Source: Lepas anatifera (taxonomy: Eukaryota > Arthropoda > Thecostraca > Lepadidae). Taken from it: 64,000 nt of DNA. The stretch covers positions 478,001 to 542,000 of the forward strand of contig JAOTON010000330.1 of assembly GCA_034440635.1 (NCBI GenBank). Reading direction: 5' to 3'. Both the position numbers and the translations under genes were made by a program. Shown here in pieces: positions 12,246 to 23,717 of the stretch (positions are counted from its first letter, which is position 1; each line of letters opens with the position of its first letter). The notes under the pieces are model-generated. The model was not told the DNA's origin and made no database searches. It saw only the letters and a list, made by a program, of their open reading frames with translations.

Positions 12246-13439
12246 ACTACTGGGAGTAGGGACCCGGCTGCAGCCCAGGGGCGGGGCGAATGGGGTGGCC
12301 ACCAGGGGGGCGAATGGGGCAGCCACCCCTTAAACCCAAGAGCCTCTGAGGACAAAATGCCCCCCCAAACCCTCCCCCCCCGGGATGCGACGATTGGTCG
12401 CCCTTTGGGTGAAAAGTGCGCCCTTCGGGTGGGTAAGTGTCACCCTGTCCCCTGAGGCTTTGCCCTTCCCCTTCCTTACCCAAATTCTAGATACGTCACT
12501 GGCGGCCATAGGGGGCAAAATATTCTCCAAGTCTTGGTATTTGCCATCAGGGAGCCGGACAGGGATCATCACTCATTAGTGATTTGCCCGACAGGAGCTA
12601 ATAGCAAACAATCACTTCACTTGCCATTCAACACTGCGCATCGGAGCACGATTTGGATTGACACGAAAAGCCCAAACGTAAAATCCAAATCAGAGCCTAA
12701 CGAAACTTTTCCAGAGTAGACACAAGCCGATTGAATCATAAGCATGCCAATTTTACTGTTCAAGGCAAACTTTGTGCAAATCATTCGCCTCGGCGAATGC
12801 GACAAGAGAGCCAGGAGCATGCCTTAGCTTCCTTCGCGCTACGCTGACAAGTCCGGGAAATTAAGAGGCTACCATTCACCGGCGGACGCACATTATTTGA
12901 CCCAGATTTGACGACAAGATATGATACTTCTTTGACAGACAAATTTAAGAGACTTAAATTTGTCTGTATTTAAAATTCCACTAGAACAAACAAAAATGGA
13001 AAACTTTATGCACATTTCTGACAAAAATGCCTAGAAATATATCAATGAAGAAAAGTAGTGCCGGAGGAGAGATGCCAAAATAACAAACATGTCAATTTAT
13101 TAAACCAGTACTTATCGGAAGGGGCCCGGCTGCGTACGGTGGGGGCGGGGGTGGTGAACTACGGGGGTCGTAAGCAAGGCAAGGAGCCCGGCTAGAGCCA
13201 GAGGAGGCCTGGGTAGCCCAGAGGGAGCCTGAAATTATAGCACGGGTTCCCGAATACAGCGAAGTGGGAGGGGTGGAATCAGGGGTGGATTCAGGCCGAT
13301 GGTGGGGGAAGGGGGCAACGGGGCCCCAAATCGTGAAAAACATAAGGTTTTTGTTTGAAGAAAATCCGTAAAAATCAGTAAAATCGGGGATTTGGGAGGG
13401 CATCAAATCCCCGATTTGATCATTACCCCCTCCTGGATC
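12246..13439. other. GC-rich strip then unique DNA; possible small insertion at 13257-13450
   Basis: At 12260-12460 there is C/G-run sequence ending near TCTAGATACGTCACTGG. 12500-13090 shows no feature. Near 13270 GGGGTGGATTCAGG and near 13436 CCTGGATCCGCTAGTG form inverted ends resembling the GGATCC-ended element at 17796-18065. No genes recognised. Confidence 0.35.
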
Positions 13440-13985
13440 CGCTAGTGCTGTGGTTCCTTGCACACCACAGGGACACGGACAAACCATAGGAGCTCGGGCA
13501 AATTGCAAGGGGCCGGGCAGACCGCAGGGGGCTGGGTAGACCACAGGGGTCCGGCAGACCACAGAAGGCCCGGGCAGACTAAAAGGAGCCAGACCGCCCA
13601 CAAGGGGCGCAGGCAGACCACAGGGGCCCGGGCGGACCACACAGGACCCAGGCACACTACAAAAGCCCAGACCACCTACAAAGGCCCCGGGCAGACTAAA
13701 AGTGGCCAAGGCAGAATACAAGGAGCCCGGTTGCAGTCACAGAGGAACCAAAAGGTCCCGAGACTGCCAGAAATAGGGCCCCGGATGCAGTCAAAATGGG
13801 TCTGAGAATATCGTTAGGGGCCCGTTTGCGGACACAGCGATTATGGGTGGCCCTAAAGGGGACCGCCCCAGCAAGCATGCCAGGGAGCCCGACCGCAGCC
13901 ACAGCAAGCCCAGATAGACCACGGGGCCCCGCACTCATGGCAAGGGCCCGTCCGTGACATTAGAGGACCCGCGCCTCCTGGACCA
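13440..13985. repeat. GGGCCC minisatellite block, GCAGACCACAG variant
   Basis: Repeated units of about 20-24 bases such as GGGCAGACCACAGGGGCCC, increasingly degenerate to the right. The apparent 100-200 residue frames are composition artefacts. Confidence 0.8.
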
Positions 13986-15475
13986 CAGGGAGCCCGGTTG
14001 CAGTCACAGGTCCCGGTTGCAGTCCAGGGGGCCCGGGTGGATCACAGGCGCCCGGTTGCGGTGACAGGGGCTCGGGCGGATCAGAGGGCCCGGTTGCAGT
14101 CACAGGGGCCCGGGTGGATAACAGGGGGCCGGGTGGATCTAGGGGGCCCGGTTGTAATTACAGGGGGCCGTGGATCACATGGGCCGGTTGCAGTACGGGG
14201 GCCCGAGTGGATTACAGGGGGCCCGGTTTCAGTCGGGGGCCCGGGTGGATCATAGATGGCACGCTTGCAGTCACAGGGGCCCGGTTTGCAGTCACAGGGG
14301 CCCGGGTGGTTAACAGGGGCCGGGTGGATTCCAGGGCCCGATTGCAGTCCAGGTGGCCCGGTTGGACCACAGGGAATCCATTTGCAGTCACAGGGGGCCG
14401 GGTGGATCTCGGGGGCCCGGTTGCAGTCAAGGGGCCCCTGTGGATCAAAGGGGCCCAGGATGGATCACATGGGGCCCCGGGTGGATCGGGGGCCCCAGGT
14501 GGATTACAGGGGCCCGATTGCAGTCACAGGGGCCCGGGTGGACAAGGGGGCCCGGTTGCAGTACGGGGGCCCGGTTGCAGTCGGGGGCTCGGTTGCAGTC
14601 ACATAGTGCATGGCTGCAGTCCAGGGGCCCCGAGTGGATCACAGATGGCCCGGTTGCAGTCCCAGGGGGCCCGGGTGTATCTGAGGGCCCGATTGCAGTC
14701 GGGGCCGGGTGGATTACAGGGGGCCCGGTTGCAGTCACAGGGGCCGGATGGCTCGAGGGCCGGTTGCAGTCAGGGGACCCGGGTGGATCACAGATGGCCC
14801 GGGTGGATCTTAACTGGCCTGGTTGTAATCACAGGGGGTCCGGTTGCAGTCACAGGGGCCCGGGTGGATCGGGGCCCGGTCGCAGTCGGGGGCCTGAGTG
14901 AATCAAGGGGGCCCGGTTGCAGTCAGAGGCCCCGGGTGGATCCAGATGGCCCAGTTGCGTCGGGGGCCCGGTGCGGGTGGATGACAGGGGCCTGGTTTCA
15001 GTCACAGGTGGCCCGGTTGAACCACAGGGAATCCGTTTGCAGTCACAGGGGCCGGGTGGATCTCAGGGGCCTGGTTGAGTCAAGAGGGCCCGTGTGGATC
15101 ACAGGGGCCCAGGATGGATCACATGGGGCCCCGGGTGGATCACAGGGGCCCGGGTGGATCCAGGGGCCCGGTTGCAGTCACAGGGTGCGGGTGGATCAAA
15201 GGGGCCCGGTTGCAGTACAGGGTGCGGGTGGATCAAAGAGGGGCCGGTTGCAGTCACGGGGCCGGGTAGATCGGGGCCCGGCTGCAGTCGGGGGCGGTGG
15301 ATTACAGGGGGCCCGGTTGGTCCACAGGGGCCCGGGTGGATCGAGGGCCCGGTTGGATGACAGGAGACCCGAGACTGCCGGAATTAGGGACCCGGCTGCA
15401 GTAAGTGGGCCTGAAAATATCGTTAGGGGCCGGTTGCTGACACCGAGGTTAGGGTGGCCCACAGGGCACCGCAAG
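13986..15475. repeat. GGGCCC minisatellite block, alternating two-unit form
   Basis: Two ~20-base units alternate: GGGCCCGGGTGGATCACAG and GGGCCCGGTTGCAGTCACAG, giving a ~41-base higher unit repeated for about 1.4 kb. Frames stay open on both strands, including a 542-codon collagen-like one, because stops are rare in this composition. The right edge merges into the Pro/Gly-rich linker of the CR1 fragment at 15520-15921. Confidence 0.9.
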
Positions 15476-15519
15476 CATGGGAGGGAGCCTGGCCTCGCCA
15501 AAGCTAGCCCAAGTAGACC

Positions 15520-15921
15520 ACTGGGGCCCGGAATCGTGGCGGGGCCCGGCTCTGTCGCGGGCCCGCACTTGGGATTGGGGGTCTCGTCGGTCATTGGGGG
15601 CTTCTCCGAGCATTGGGGGGCTGCCCCCAAATATTGGAAACTTCCCTGCCGTGCATGTCCAGAGCATGGTGACGAGGCCGGGGTCGTCGGAGGCCCGGGG
15701 TTCAGCTCAATGTCCCCTGCAAGTAGCAGGGCGGCATTATAAGTCAGCCGTCCTCGCTGACCCGATGCGTCCGAGTGCACGCAGTAGGGGACACGAGCGC
15801 GAAACCACCTAACGCTTGCTCCTGAAACACGCAGCTTGGGTGCGATGAGAGCGCCATCGTCAGAATCAGGACGACTTGCCACTAGCGCCAGAAGAAAGAA
15901 AGCGGTGGTGACCGTAAACAT
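15520..15921 (-). pseudogene. CR1-type LINE amino terminus with 2A ribosome-skipping motif
   Basis: A true ATG lies at 15921-15919 (minus). The product begins with a hydrophobic stretch, MFTVTTAFFLLALVASR, that could act as a signal sequence. Residues 65-77 read LLLAGDIELNPGP, an exact match to the 2A consensus D-(V/I)-E-x-N-P-G-P; the skip would fall between Gly76 and Pro77 (around 15693). A Pro/Gly/Ser-rich linker follows and passes into minisatellite. 2A motifs ahead of the endonuclease are known in CR1-type LINEs of several marine invertebrates. No endonuclease follows directly, so this copy is a fragment, or its linker has expanded by kilobases. Confidence 0.85.
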
Positions 15922-16021
15922 CGGTGTTGGAATTTTAAACAGATGTCACTGATGTCACCAGGACCGTTGGCAGCGGCGGTACGAGGCTGCACGCGTGGGT
16001 AGTGCAGGAGCCGATGAAAAA

Positions 16022-16094
16022 ACGCTCTATGTGGGATTCGAACAGGGTCCCCACTCGTGGTAGGCGGGCGTCGTGCCTCTAGACCAGCGGTCCT
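16022..16094 (-). repeat. tRNA-like sequence (SINE head or relic)
   Basis: On the minus strand there is an A box, TGGTCTAGAGG (16086-16076), and a B box, GTTCGAATCCC (16043-16033), at tRNA-like spacing. The T stem and acceptor stem do not pair, so this is not a working tRNA. It lies ~100 bases upstream of the 2A-bearing LINE start and may be a SINE head or a captured RNA polymerase III promoter. Confidence 0.6.
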
Positions 16095-16249
16095 GTTGCT
16101 GTGATCCCCGGAAGAAGCAAGCGATTTTAAGAGCTGTCCTCCGGTGGCGTGACTCTGCTCTAATAGCGGCAGACGGTTACACCCTCAAACACAACCCGAC
16201 ACTAAAACCTACAGTCGGGAGCGTACACTTGCTTAAATGCAGGGGTAGG

Positions 16250-17486
16250 CTACTCTGAGACTGATGCATTTTCACATATCAAACTTGGTTTTTCATTCCT
16301 TAGCTTGCTTGTGCCTTACCGTATTTGTGCTCTAGATCGAGATTGGTTAGGTAGATTTGGAGCTGGAGGAAGTTAGGAGAGTTGGCGCCAGCAACAGACT
16401 GGCAACAACAGTAATTCAGGTGAGATTTCATGATAAAATTATCATGTCAATATTGTACAGATAGCAAATGTGCGCCAATGCAGTCCTGCACAAAGTGTTA
16501 AAACACACAGTGGAGAGGGGCCTTGCACTAACGTGCACTGGAGGGGGCCTATTAGAACGCCCTTCTCATCTCAGAAAATCACAGAAAATCTCAGAAAGAA
16601 AGATACTTCGAAAAACGCTGATTGGGGGTGTGTTGCTTACTACCAGTGGTAGTAAGCAACACGCAGGACCTGAACTGCATGGAGTAAAAGCAGGATTTTG
16701 ACTACACTGGATCTTTCTTTGGTATGAGACTTCCAATACCTCTATACCTATTCGGCCAATAGACATAATTTTACATCTATGCAGGGTAGTTGCCTCATAG
16801 TTTTTACTGCAAGAAGTAAGGTGATAATCGGGCAGGTGATAATCGGGTGCTAGGGGCAAATTTTAAGCTTTTGATCTGTCTATAAAACTGTTACCTAAGG
16901 TCCACTTTACCAACACATTTTAGGTAGATCCAAATCCTATGTTGACATTGACATTTTTGTCCCTTTTGTTGATATGTGAGATAGAAGTTCAGTGGGGGGG
17001 GAGCTGTGATCAGGGTTCCCAATTGTGTGTAGGTGTGCGCTCCCATTCATAGATTAGTTCCCAATAATAATTATTTTCATGATAATTGCCACATTTAACC
17101 ATGGGGAAATGTACCATAATTGGAAACACTCCTTCCAAAAATGGAAACTTCTTCAAAAAGGGAAATGCATGTCAGTGGGGGAAACTGCAGTCAGAGTTGC
17201 CAATAATAGTTATGATCGCAATACTGGAAACAATGATCCATAATTGGAAATTTTCCTTTCAAAAACATAAACATGATCTAAAAATGAAAACACAGTTTAA
17301 TACTTTCATGCGGTAATGGCTTGGTGCTTGAACCTTGAGTGTTGCAAAAAGTAAGAGACAGGTAGATGACATTCAGCATATTGGAAATAGTATTCAAGCA
17401 TACAATTATGATTTCCAGCTTTGTGTGACGGAGGAGGCATACGTCACATTGAGTTTGTGACAGCCAGCATACTTTCTGCACCTCTG
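16250..17486 (-). mobile_element. hAT-like element, half copy a
   Basis: The minus strand from 17486 begins CAGAGGTGCAGAAAGTATGCTGG and is homologous over ~1.2 kb to 43602-44820. The element is truncated near 16250. It carries a near-perfect 33-base hairpin at 16630-16662 that is conserved in the other copy (44419-44451). No transposase frame is visible. Confidence 0.75.
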
Positions 17487-17648
17487 CTCTCTCGTTTCAG
17501 TCAATTAATATATCACATATAGGTACGGGACACATGTACACAAAAGTGTAGTGTCACCGAAAGCTGAAACTTAAAAAAAGGATATACAAGAGGCCACTGA
17601 TGCCACCACGCAAATCATGAGTCTACAGAAGCTTCTCTGTCTGTCTGC

Positions 17649-17676
17649 ATGTATGTATGTACATACATACATACAT
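17649..17676. repeat. Microsatellite palindrome (GTAT)n/(ATAC)n
   Basis: GTATGTATGTAC followed by ACATACATACATAC. Self-complementary short tandem repeats. Confidence 0.9.
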
Positions 17677-17795
17677 CTTAGGCCGACCTGTTCGTCTGTC
17701 ACTTCCGTCACTTGCGAGTAAACGTAAGTAGTCGACATATAAAAAGGACAAGAACATTTTTTTGTTCGCCTGGGTGACAAAGCATGATACCATTT

Positions 17796-18065
17796 AAACG
17801 CGGATCCAGAGGGTAAAGGGGGGCACGTGCCCCCACCGATCGACCCCCGGCGCCGCCTGAAATGGTCACGGCGCCCCCTGAAAGGTCGATAGCGCCCCCT
17901 GAAATATCGCTTCCCACAACCCCCCAAGGGGATCCGAAAATCGGCGCACACTGATAGGATTTTGCGCCCACCTGATAGGTTTCGCCGGTCAAAAGTGGGC
18001 CCCCTGGCCTGGATGGTGCCCCCGGGAAGGTGCCCCCACCCCGATTTGCAATCCTGGATCCGCCT
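17796..18065. mobile_element. 270-bp element with GGATCC inverted ends and 12-bp TSD
   Basis: An exact 12-base direct repeat, ATGATACCATTT, flanks the segment at 17784-17795 and 18066-18077. The ends contain CGGATCCAG and CTGGATCCG. The interior is rich in GCGCCCCCTGAAA-type repeats and has GGGGGGCACGTGCCCCC at its left. Non-coding. Confidence 0.75.
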
Positions 18066-18110
18066 ATGATACCATTTGCCTTTACCAAGAATTTCATGCT
18101 CATGTCTTAA

Positions 18111-19300
18111 CCCGCGCGGGGCTGGGGGTAAATTTTACCCCCCTCGGGAATTTTTGCGATATCTTAAAAACGGCGGCGCGCAGCGCCACCAAATTTTCAG
18201 TACCTTTTCTTACATACATTTTACACATTTCTGCCAAATAAAAAAAATCGGTTGAAAACTTTGCGAGAAATAAGCAAAAATGTGACGTCACTACAGGCGA
18301 TTTTTGTACCAAAATCGCGCTATGTTTAAAGAGCTGCTGAAGCTACAGTTCTGAACCGATTTCCAATTTTCTTGCATCAAACGATAGGCATTATTGTGGT
18401 CTTCAAAATGGTTATCTCAGATTTTAAAAATTTTGGTTTTGGAAAAAAATATTTTTTAAACATTTTTTTGGAAAAAGTTACAAAATTTCTAAACTTTTCA
18501 AGATTTTTTTCAAAAACCGGAATTTATCTGGTAAAACAACATACAGTGCATATGCATGACAAATTTTGAGTCTCTAGCTTTATAACTTTAGCCTGGAGAG
18601 CTGCGAAAGCTCAGCGACTCACGCTCTGATTTTTACGGCTGATCAATACTGTCTTTATTTAGTGAATCATAGTGACCCAGGATGAGCCAGGATGACCTCG
18701 TACACGCTTTACACTACTTTTATAGTGTTCCTGAACCAAAACAGGTCCAAGATCATGTGTCATTTGGCAAAAAGTATGAACTTAAAAAGTTGACCTCTGA
18801 TGACCTATCTTGACCCCGGCTGTGCAAGTTGAGACCAGAGTATTTAAGATATGATTCTCTGAACATCATAGCTGAATTATGCATGCAAAATGGCTCAAAA
18901 ACATGTATCGCATGACCACATTGGGGTACAAAAATATGGTGACCTTTAGTGACCTCATCTTGACCTGACCCAGTCATGCCACAAGCCTAACGGTCTCAAA
19001 GCACCTTGCTGCATTCAAGTGAAGGCTTTCCATGAAGTATGAAGCTCATAGCTTCCATTGCCTGATCTCCGTAGCATTGCAACCTCAAAAACCACGCTTT
19101 TGACAGCTGACCTCAGTTTGACCTTGACCTTGACCTCAAACTTTAAATTAAGTACATGTTTTTAGTTGTTCGTGATGAGATCTTTCGATTGGCGTTTGAA
19201 TTTTCCAAATCGGACCATTAGTTCGGGAGATAACAGGGGGGGGTAAAATTTACACCCCCCAGCCCCGCGCGTTCGGCTGGAGACCTCAGCCCCGCGCGGG
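18111..19300. mobile_element. TTAA element E1 (CCCGCGCGGG ends)
   Basis: TTAA at 18107-18110 and 19301-19304; termini CCCGCGCGGGGCTG in inverted orientation. The interior has many TGACCT/AGGTCA motifs. The CCC start and TTAA duplication fit a non-autonomous piggyBac-like element. No transposase frame. Confidence 0.85.
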
Positions 19301-19304
19301 TTAA

Positions 19305-20567
19305 TGTGGGTAATGCCACATAGGTTTTCACAGTAGGTTATACTGTATCACAGGTTTTCAAGAACGTTTTTATTGTTCTACTGACCTTTGAACTGAGATG
19401 AGCCATTGAGGTCACCGTCTGTTTTCTAGAGGTTTTATACAAAAAATCAAGCTATTGACCACCTTTAGAAAATGTGGTGAACATGCCTGAGCGGTGCGGG
19501 TGGTTACAGGATCTGTCGACAAGGCCATTATAGAGCTGCCATGGCCGCTAACATGTTATCAAAGCCTTTCTCGTGTCAAGTGAGCACAGCGGGACGCTCC
19601 ACAGCTCAACTATTTCTAACCAAATTCCCAACTTTAAATACAAAATCTCGGTTGGGTGCAGTGGCGGATCCGCGGTAGAGGGAAAATGGGCCCGCCCAAC
19701 CGCCGGATTGCCTCCATATTTGCTCTGACCGTAATCCTGGCAGAGGAGGGCGATGAATGCTGTCCACCCCCATGTTTTTTCCAGATCTCCAAAAACGGTT
19801 CACGATAGGCCTTGAAAAATTCTGACTTTTCATAAAACTAAATTGGCCATATTCCCTGAACGTTTAGAAATAACATATTTACTGGTTACGGGGGTATATA
19901 GCTCGGCATTTAGAGAGGATCTATTCACAAACCCAGCAATATGGAGTACGGTGCATTTTTCGAACAAAGTCATCTGTTACGATATTGAGAGCAGTTAGAA
20001 TATAAGAGTGATCCTAATAAGATGTCAGATGATAGTTAATCTACATTTGCATATCATTTTTGACAACGGTGGTGCCAGCAATGCAAAATGGATGGGTTTC
20101 AAGTGCAATTTATTGTACTCTTGTAGGGTGAATAGACTTCTTGCAAGATAACCGGAAGGAACAGACGAAGAGAAACGTTTCTCCCAACCCAATACTATTT
20201 GGTAAAATGCCATGGGCATGCCAGGTATTGTAATTAAGGGGGTTTTACACATGTGCAAGAGTACTAAGTGTATTAAGTGCAATGAATGAAACACACATCC
20301 AAATCCGAATAGACAAAATTCATCGATAAACAGATCAAGGTGACAGATCCCAGTCAGCCCCGCGTACTGGCGGAGTGAGGAGTGAGCACACTGCGTCCGC
20401 TCCGCTCCGCGCGCGCGTGCTATGCTCGGTGGTGATCGCCGGTCGAGGCATGAGGCCCGTTGTGTTAAAATGAACGTTGTAGAATGTGAATATGCGTGAA
20501 AATCTACCCAATGACTCAACAAGCTCTTGGTAGGCTGTAATCAGGTGTGTCGGTTCTTAAAGCAAAC
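19305..20567. other. Unique DNA, GGATCC-type fragment, then LINE 5' leader
   Basis: Near 19659 GCAGTGGCGGATCCGC resembles the ends of the small GGATCC repeats. The last ~200 bases (GC-rich, 20380-20567) lead into an L1-type ORF1 start and are probably its 5' UTR. No host gene recognised. Confidence 0.4.
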
Positions 20568-22222
20568 ATGCCCATCACCTCTCAGGAATCAGTGTCCGAG
20601 TTTAGTGACGCGGAAGACAGCACGCCTACCACCTTCTGCAGGACTGACCAGAAACGACAGCAATCTATGAGTGAGATTATCAAGTCGTTGGAAAGGAACG
20701 GTTTACGGGCAGTCACCTAAACAACACGAAGTTGTCTGGTTTTGGCAAACACATTGGAGTTTTAGAGGGCGAAGTGTTTAACCCTTGCCCCGGTGGCGGG
20801 TACGAGCCACCTTCGCCCTGGTAGGGGTAAAAAAGACCCCACGATCTCAAAGACTAAGAGAGCTAGAAAAACGCGCAAAACGACAATCGAAAGCTCTTTA
20901 AAAATTATATCGAAAATACTTAAGCCATTTTTCTCGTCAGGGCAATATCAAGGTCACCAGAGGTCAACATAGTTCAAAACCGCTAATATGAGGTGTACTA
21001 AGAAACCCTCACTTATCTCAGAAACTAAGATAGCTAGAAATAATTTTTTTGAACACCATTCGAAAGCTCTTGAGCTGTTATTTCATTACAGTGGCAATAA
21101 TTTTCGGGTCAGGTCAAAGCCTAGGGAGCTGCAGGTCACTGAACATTGGGAATGTTCTTAGGAATGTCCATAGCCACCCATGCATAAGGGCGTTTTCTTT
21201 TTCGCCAATAACTTCCAACCCAATCAAGATACAGTCAGAGTCGATACACCATTGCAATTCTCTCGTAAATACGAATCGAATGATGTATAATATTGTTATG
21301 TCAAGTCCCATTCAAAATTTGACCTGAACCAGGTCAACGGTTTGACCTAACTTGACCTGGTATATTCATGATGTATATCATTTGACTTGCAGTGACCATA
21401 CAAACACATCGGCGACAAAATAAAACTTATATCTTTGTTCATTCAAAATCTGAAGAGTAAAACATAAAAAATTCTTATTTGACCTTAGGTGACCTTTTTA
21501 AGGTCACAAATCACTACACTTCAGAAATGGGCAAGAAAAGCTAAGCATTCAGAAGAGCAAGTCCTAACCGATATTTGAAGCAGATTCCATCCATGCTTAC
21601 TGAGAAAAGCTCATTTCGTGGTTTCCCCCATGAATTTGCAATGGGGAGGTCATGCTCTGTACATGACCTTTGGTCACCAACATAAAAATCCCGGAACATA
21701 TGTTATATCTCCTGGTGGGCCCACTATGTGGTATGAGTTTCAACTTGATCGATTAACCCTCCTTTTAGTTATGCAGTCCCTAGCATTTTTTAGGTGAGGT
21801 CACTTCACCTGGCCTGGTGACCTGACCTGATATGACCTTGAGCTAAAATTGTAAGGAAAACTGTACAAATCATAAGGGAACAGCTAGACTAAGTTTGGCG
21901 CTGCTACGCGCTGCCGATTTTCTGCCACTTCTGAAAAACCCGAGGGGGTCTAAAAACACCCCCCCCGGGCAAAGGTAGCACCAAGCGGGTGAAGGAGCTC
22001 CAACGCAAATTACAGCACAGTGAACAGAGAGTGGCGGAGCAGGCTGACCAGCTTGATGTACTTAAGCGTCACTCTCGTCAGTCAAACCTTATCATGCAGT
22101 GCGAAAACTAGGTAGCAGGTGCACAGGCGAGGACATTGAGTCCATGGTGATAGATGTTATCAACGAGAGATACCCGAACAGGAGAACGGCTCGGCACGAC
22201 TTTAGTTCGTCGCTTAAGAAAT
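20568..22222 (+). pseudogene. L1-type LINE ORF1 remnant, split by a TTAA element
   Basis: ATG at 20568 opens MPITSQESVSEFSDAEDS and soon meets a stop near 20718; after a one-base shift the frame continues as LSGFGKHIGVLEGEVF up to 20777. Coding resumes right of element E2 at about 21976 with STKRVKELQRKLQHSEQRVA, then LDVLKRHSRQSNLIMQ. A coiled coil followed by an R(H/Y)SR(Q/R)(S/N)NL motif is typical of L1/Tx1 ORF1 RNA-binding proteins. Frame breaks follow, and EDIESMVIDVINERYPN appears in another frame. No reverse transcriptase is attached. Confidence 0.75.
20782..21975. mobile_element. TTAA element E2, inserted in LINE ORF1
   Basis: TTAA at 20778-20781; begins CCCTTGCCCCGGTGG and ends GGGCAAAGG, where the right TTAA has decayed to TAGC or similar. 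The interior has AGGTCA/TGACCT motifs. The flanking ORF1 coding sequence joins across it. Confidence 0.75.
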
Positions 22223-22469
22223 AAAAATGAGAAAAATGCAAAATTTAAAACATTTGCTCCAAAATTTCCCAAAACTATTTTGAATTTATATTCGGGGGCC
22301 TTAGTTTGGGCGTCTAGCGTAAAAGCGCTATCACCCTACACAATTGCAGAGCCCTGGCATCAATTGTCAGAACCGCCAAGCGGCCAGAATAGAGCCTCTT
22401 GAGAAATCTCAATCCGCTTCGCTATATGGATTTCGTCATGCGGCTCTGACACCGTCATCTGGCCCAGAA

Positions 22470-22687
22470 ACTCTTCTCTAACATGCCACTATCTTTGACC
22501 TGTCATGACCTCAATATTGACCTGAGCCGAAAAGTGACCGACGTAGTTTCTTCATAAATTTTCATGAGCTACCCACCAGCGTTTGCATTTTTCGCTATCC
22601 TGCGTAGGAGCCGAATTCGAGGGGGTGTTGTTTGAACACCCCTCCCCACCAGGGCGGAGGTGGCTCGGAGGCCCACCGGGGTGGGTG
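22470..22687. mobile_element. TTAA element E3, terminal fragment
   Basis: Reverse complement of the terminal ~200 bases of E5 (25285-25490): GACCTGAGCCGAAAAGTGACC, then a GCGTTTGCATTTTTCGCTATCC-like stretch, then GGTGGGTG before TTAA at 22688. Its other end is lost. Confidence 0.7.
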
Positions 22688-22691
22688 TTAA

Positions 22692-23713
22692 CCCTCGCCC
22701 TACCGGGGCCATCGATGCCCGCCCCTCTGAGGTTTTTCCGGGATAGTAGAAAAACGATGAGGCGCAGCACCACGGTTGAGGGCTCTACCTCTCACTGCAT
22801 CATTTTCCCATCATCCCTGAAATTTTTTCACCCCGGGTGACTCAAGGTCAGGTCACCAGACGAGGTCAACCAAGGTCACCTCACTTCAACTTTAGAGCTC
22901 TGTAAGAGCTACATTTCAAAGTCGATCGATTTGAAACTTCCTACACTTTATGGCCCCTCCAGGGTCTACAAGGTGTATATCCGGGATTTTTCGATTTCGT
23001 GTCCTGAGGTCAGGTCACGAGGTGACCTCTCCCATTGAAAAAGCATGGGGAAAAGCTTCCTTATGATCTAAAAGTCACAAAAACGATCGAAAATGCTCGG
23101 TTTGATCAGAAAAGCGTTCTTTGACACTCTTTCACGGCCAGGGGCCATATTTGCCCTTTTACCTCTCCAAGGTCATACAAGGTCACCAGGGGTCAAAAAC
23201 AGTATTTTGACAATAACTTTTGACCTAATTAAGCTAGGGCGCTGAAACAAACACCATCGTGTTTGTCTTGTCACTGGCTTTCATTTGATATACGGCAAGG
23301 TCACTTTGCGACCTTTCGTGACCTCAGGTCATATTAGGTCACGAGGTGACCTCTGGAGGTCAAACCAATGGCGGGATGTCTTGACGTTGCATATAGCGGA
23401 AAAGTACTGGCAATTTCCTATTAAATGTACTTTATCAGACCTCAATAGCTCTAATGGTATAAGAGTTATGCCCAGTTTGCTTAAGCATTGCATATTTGAG
23501 TAAAATAGCCGATCTTGACCTAATTTGACCTCTGGAGGTCAAACCATTAACCTGAGCACTAAAACATGTGAAGTAATTTCTTACTGAATTCACGCGAGCT
23601 TTCTAGTGCACTTTGCAGATTTGCGCTAACGCCCATATTTTCTGAGTTAGAGTGGGCGCCATCGATACCCCCGGTGGGGCGAAGGTGGCGCCGGACCCCC
23701 GGTGGGGCGCGGG
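22692..23713. mobile_element. TTAA element E4
   Basis: TTAA at 22688-22691 and 23714-23717. Ends CCCTCGCCCTACCGGGG and GGTGGGGCGCGGG are inverted. Dense AGGTCA/TGACCT, including AGGTCAGGTCAC and AGGTCACGAGGTGACCT. It shares its left TTAA with E3. Confidence 0.85.
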
Positions 23714-23717
23714 TTAA

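Noticed and set aside
14114..15742. 542-codon open frame, collagen-like Gly-rich protein
   Set aside because: It is a reading of a stop-poor GGGCCC minisatellite; other frames and the opposite strand are also open, and it runs into the antisense of a LINE.
6682..15921. One continuous giant CR1 element with an internal satellite
   Set aside because: A spliced-exon-like segment and unique DNA lie between the two CR1 pieces, so two separate fragments are more likely.
16022..16094. Functional tRNA gene
   Set aside because: A and B boxes are good but the T and acceptor stems do not pair.
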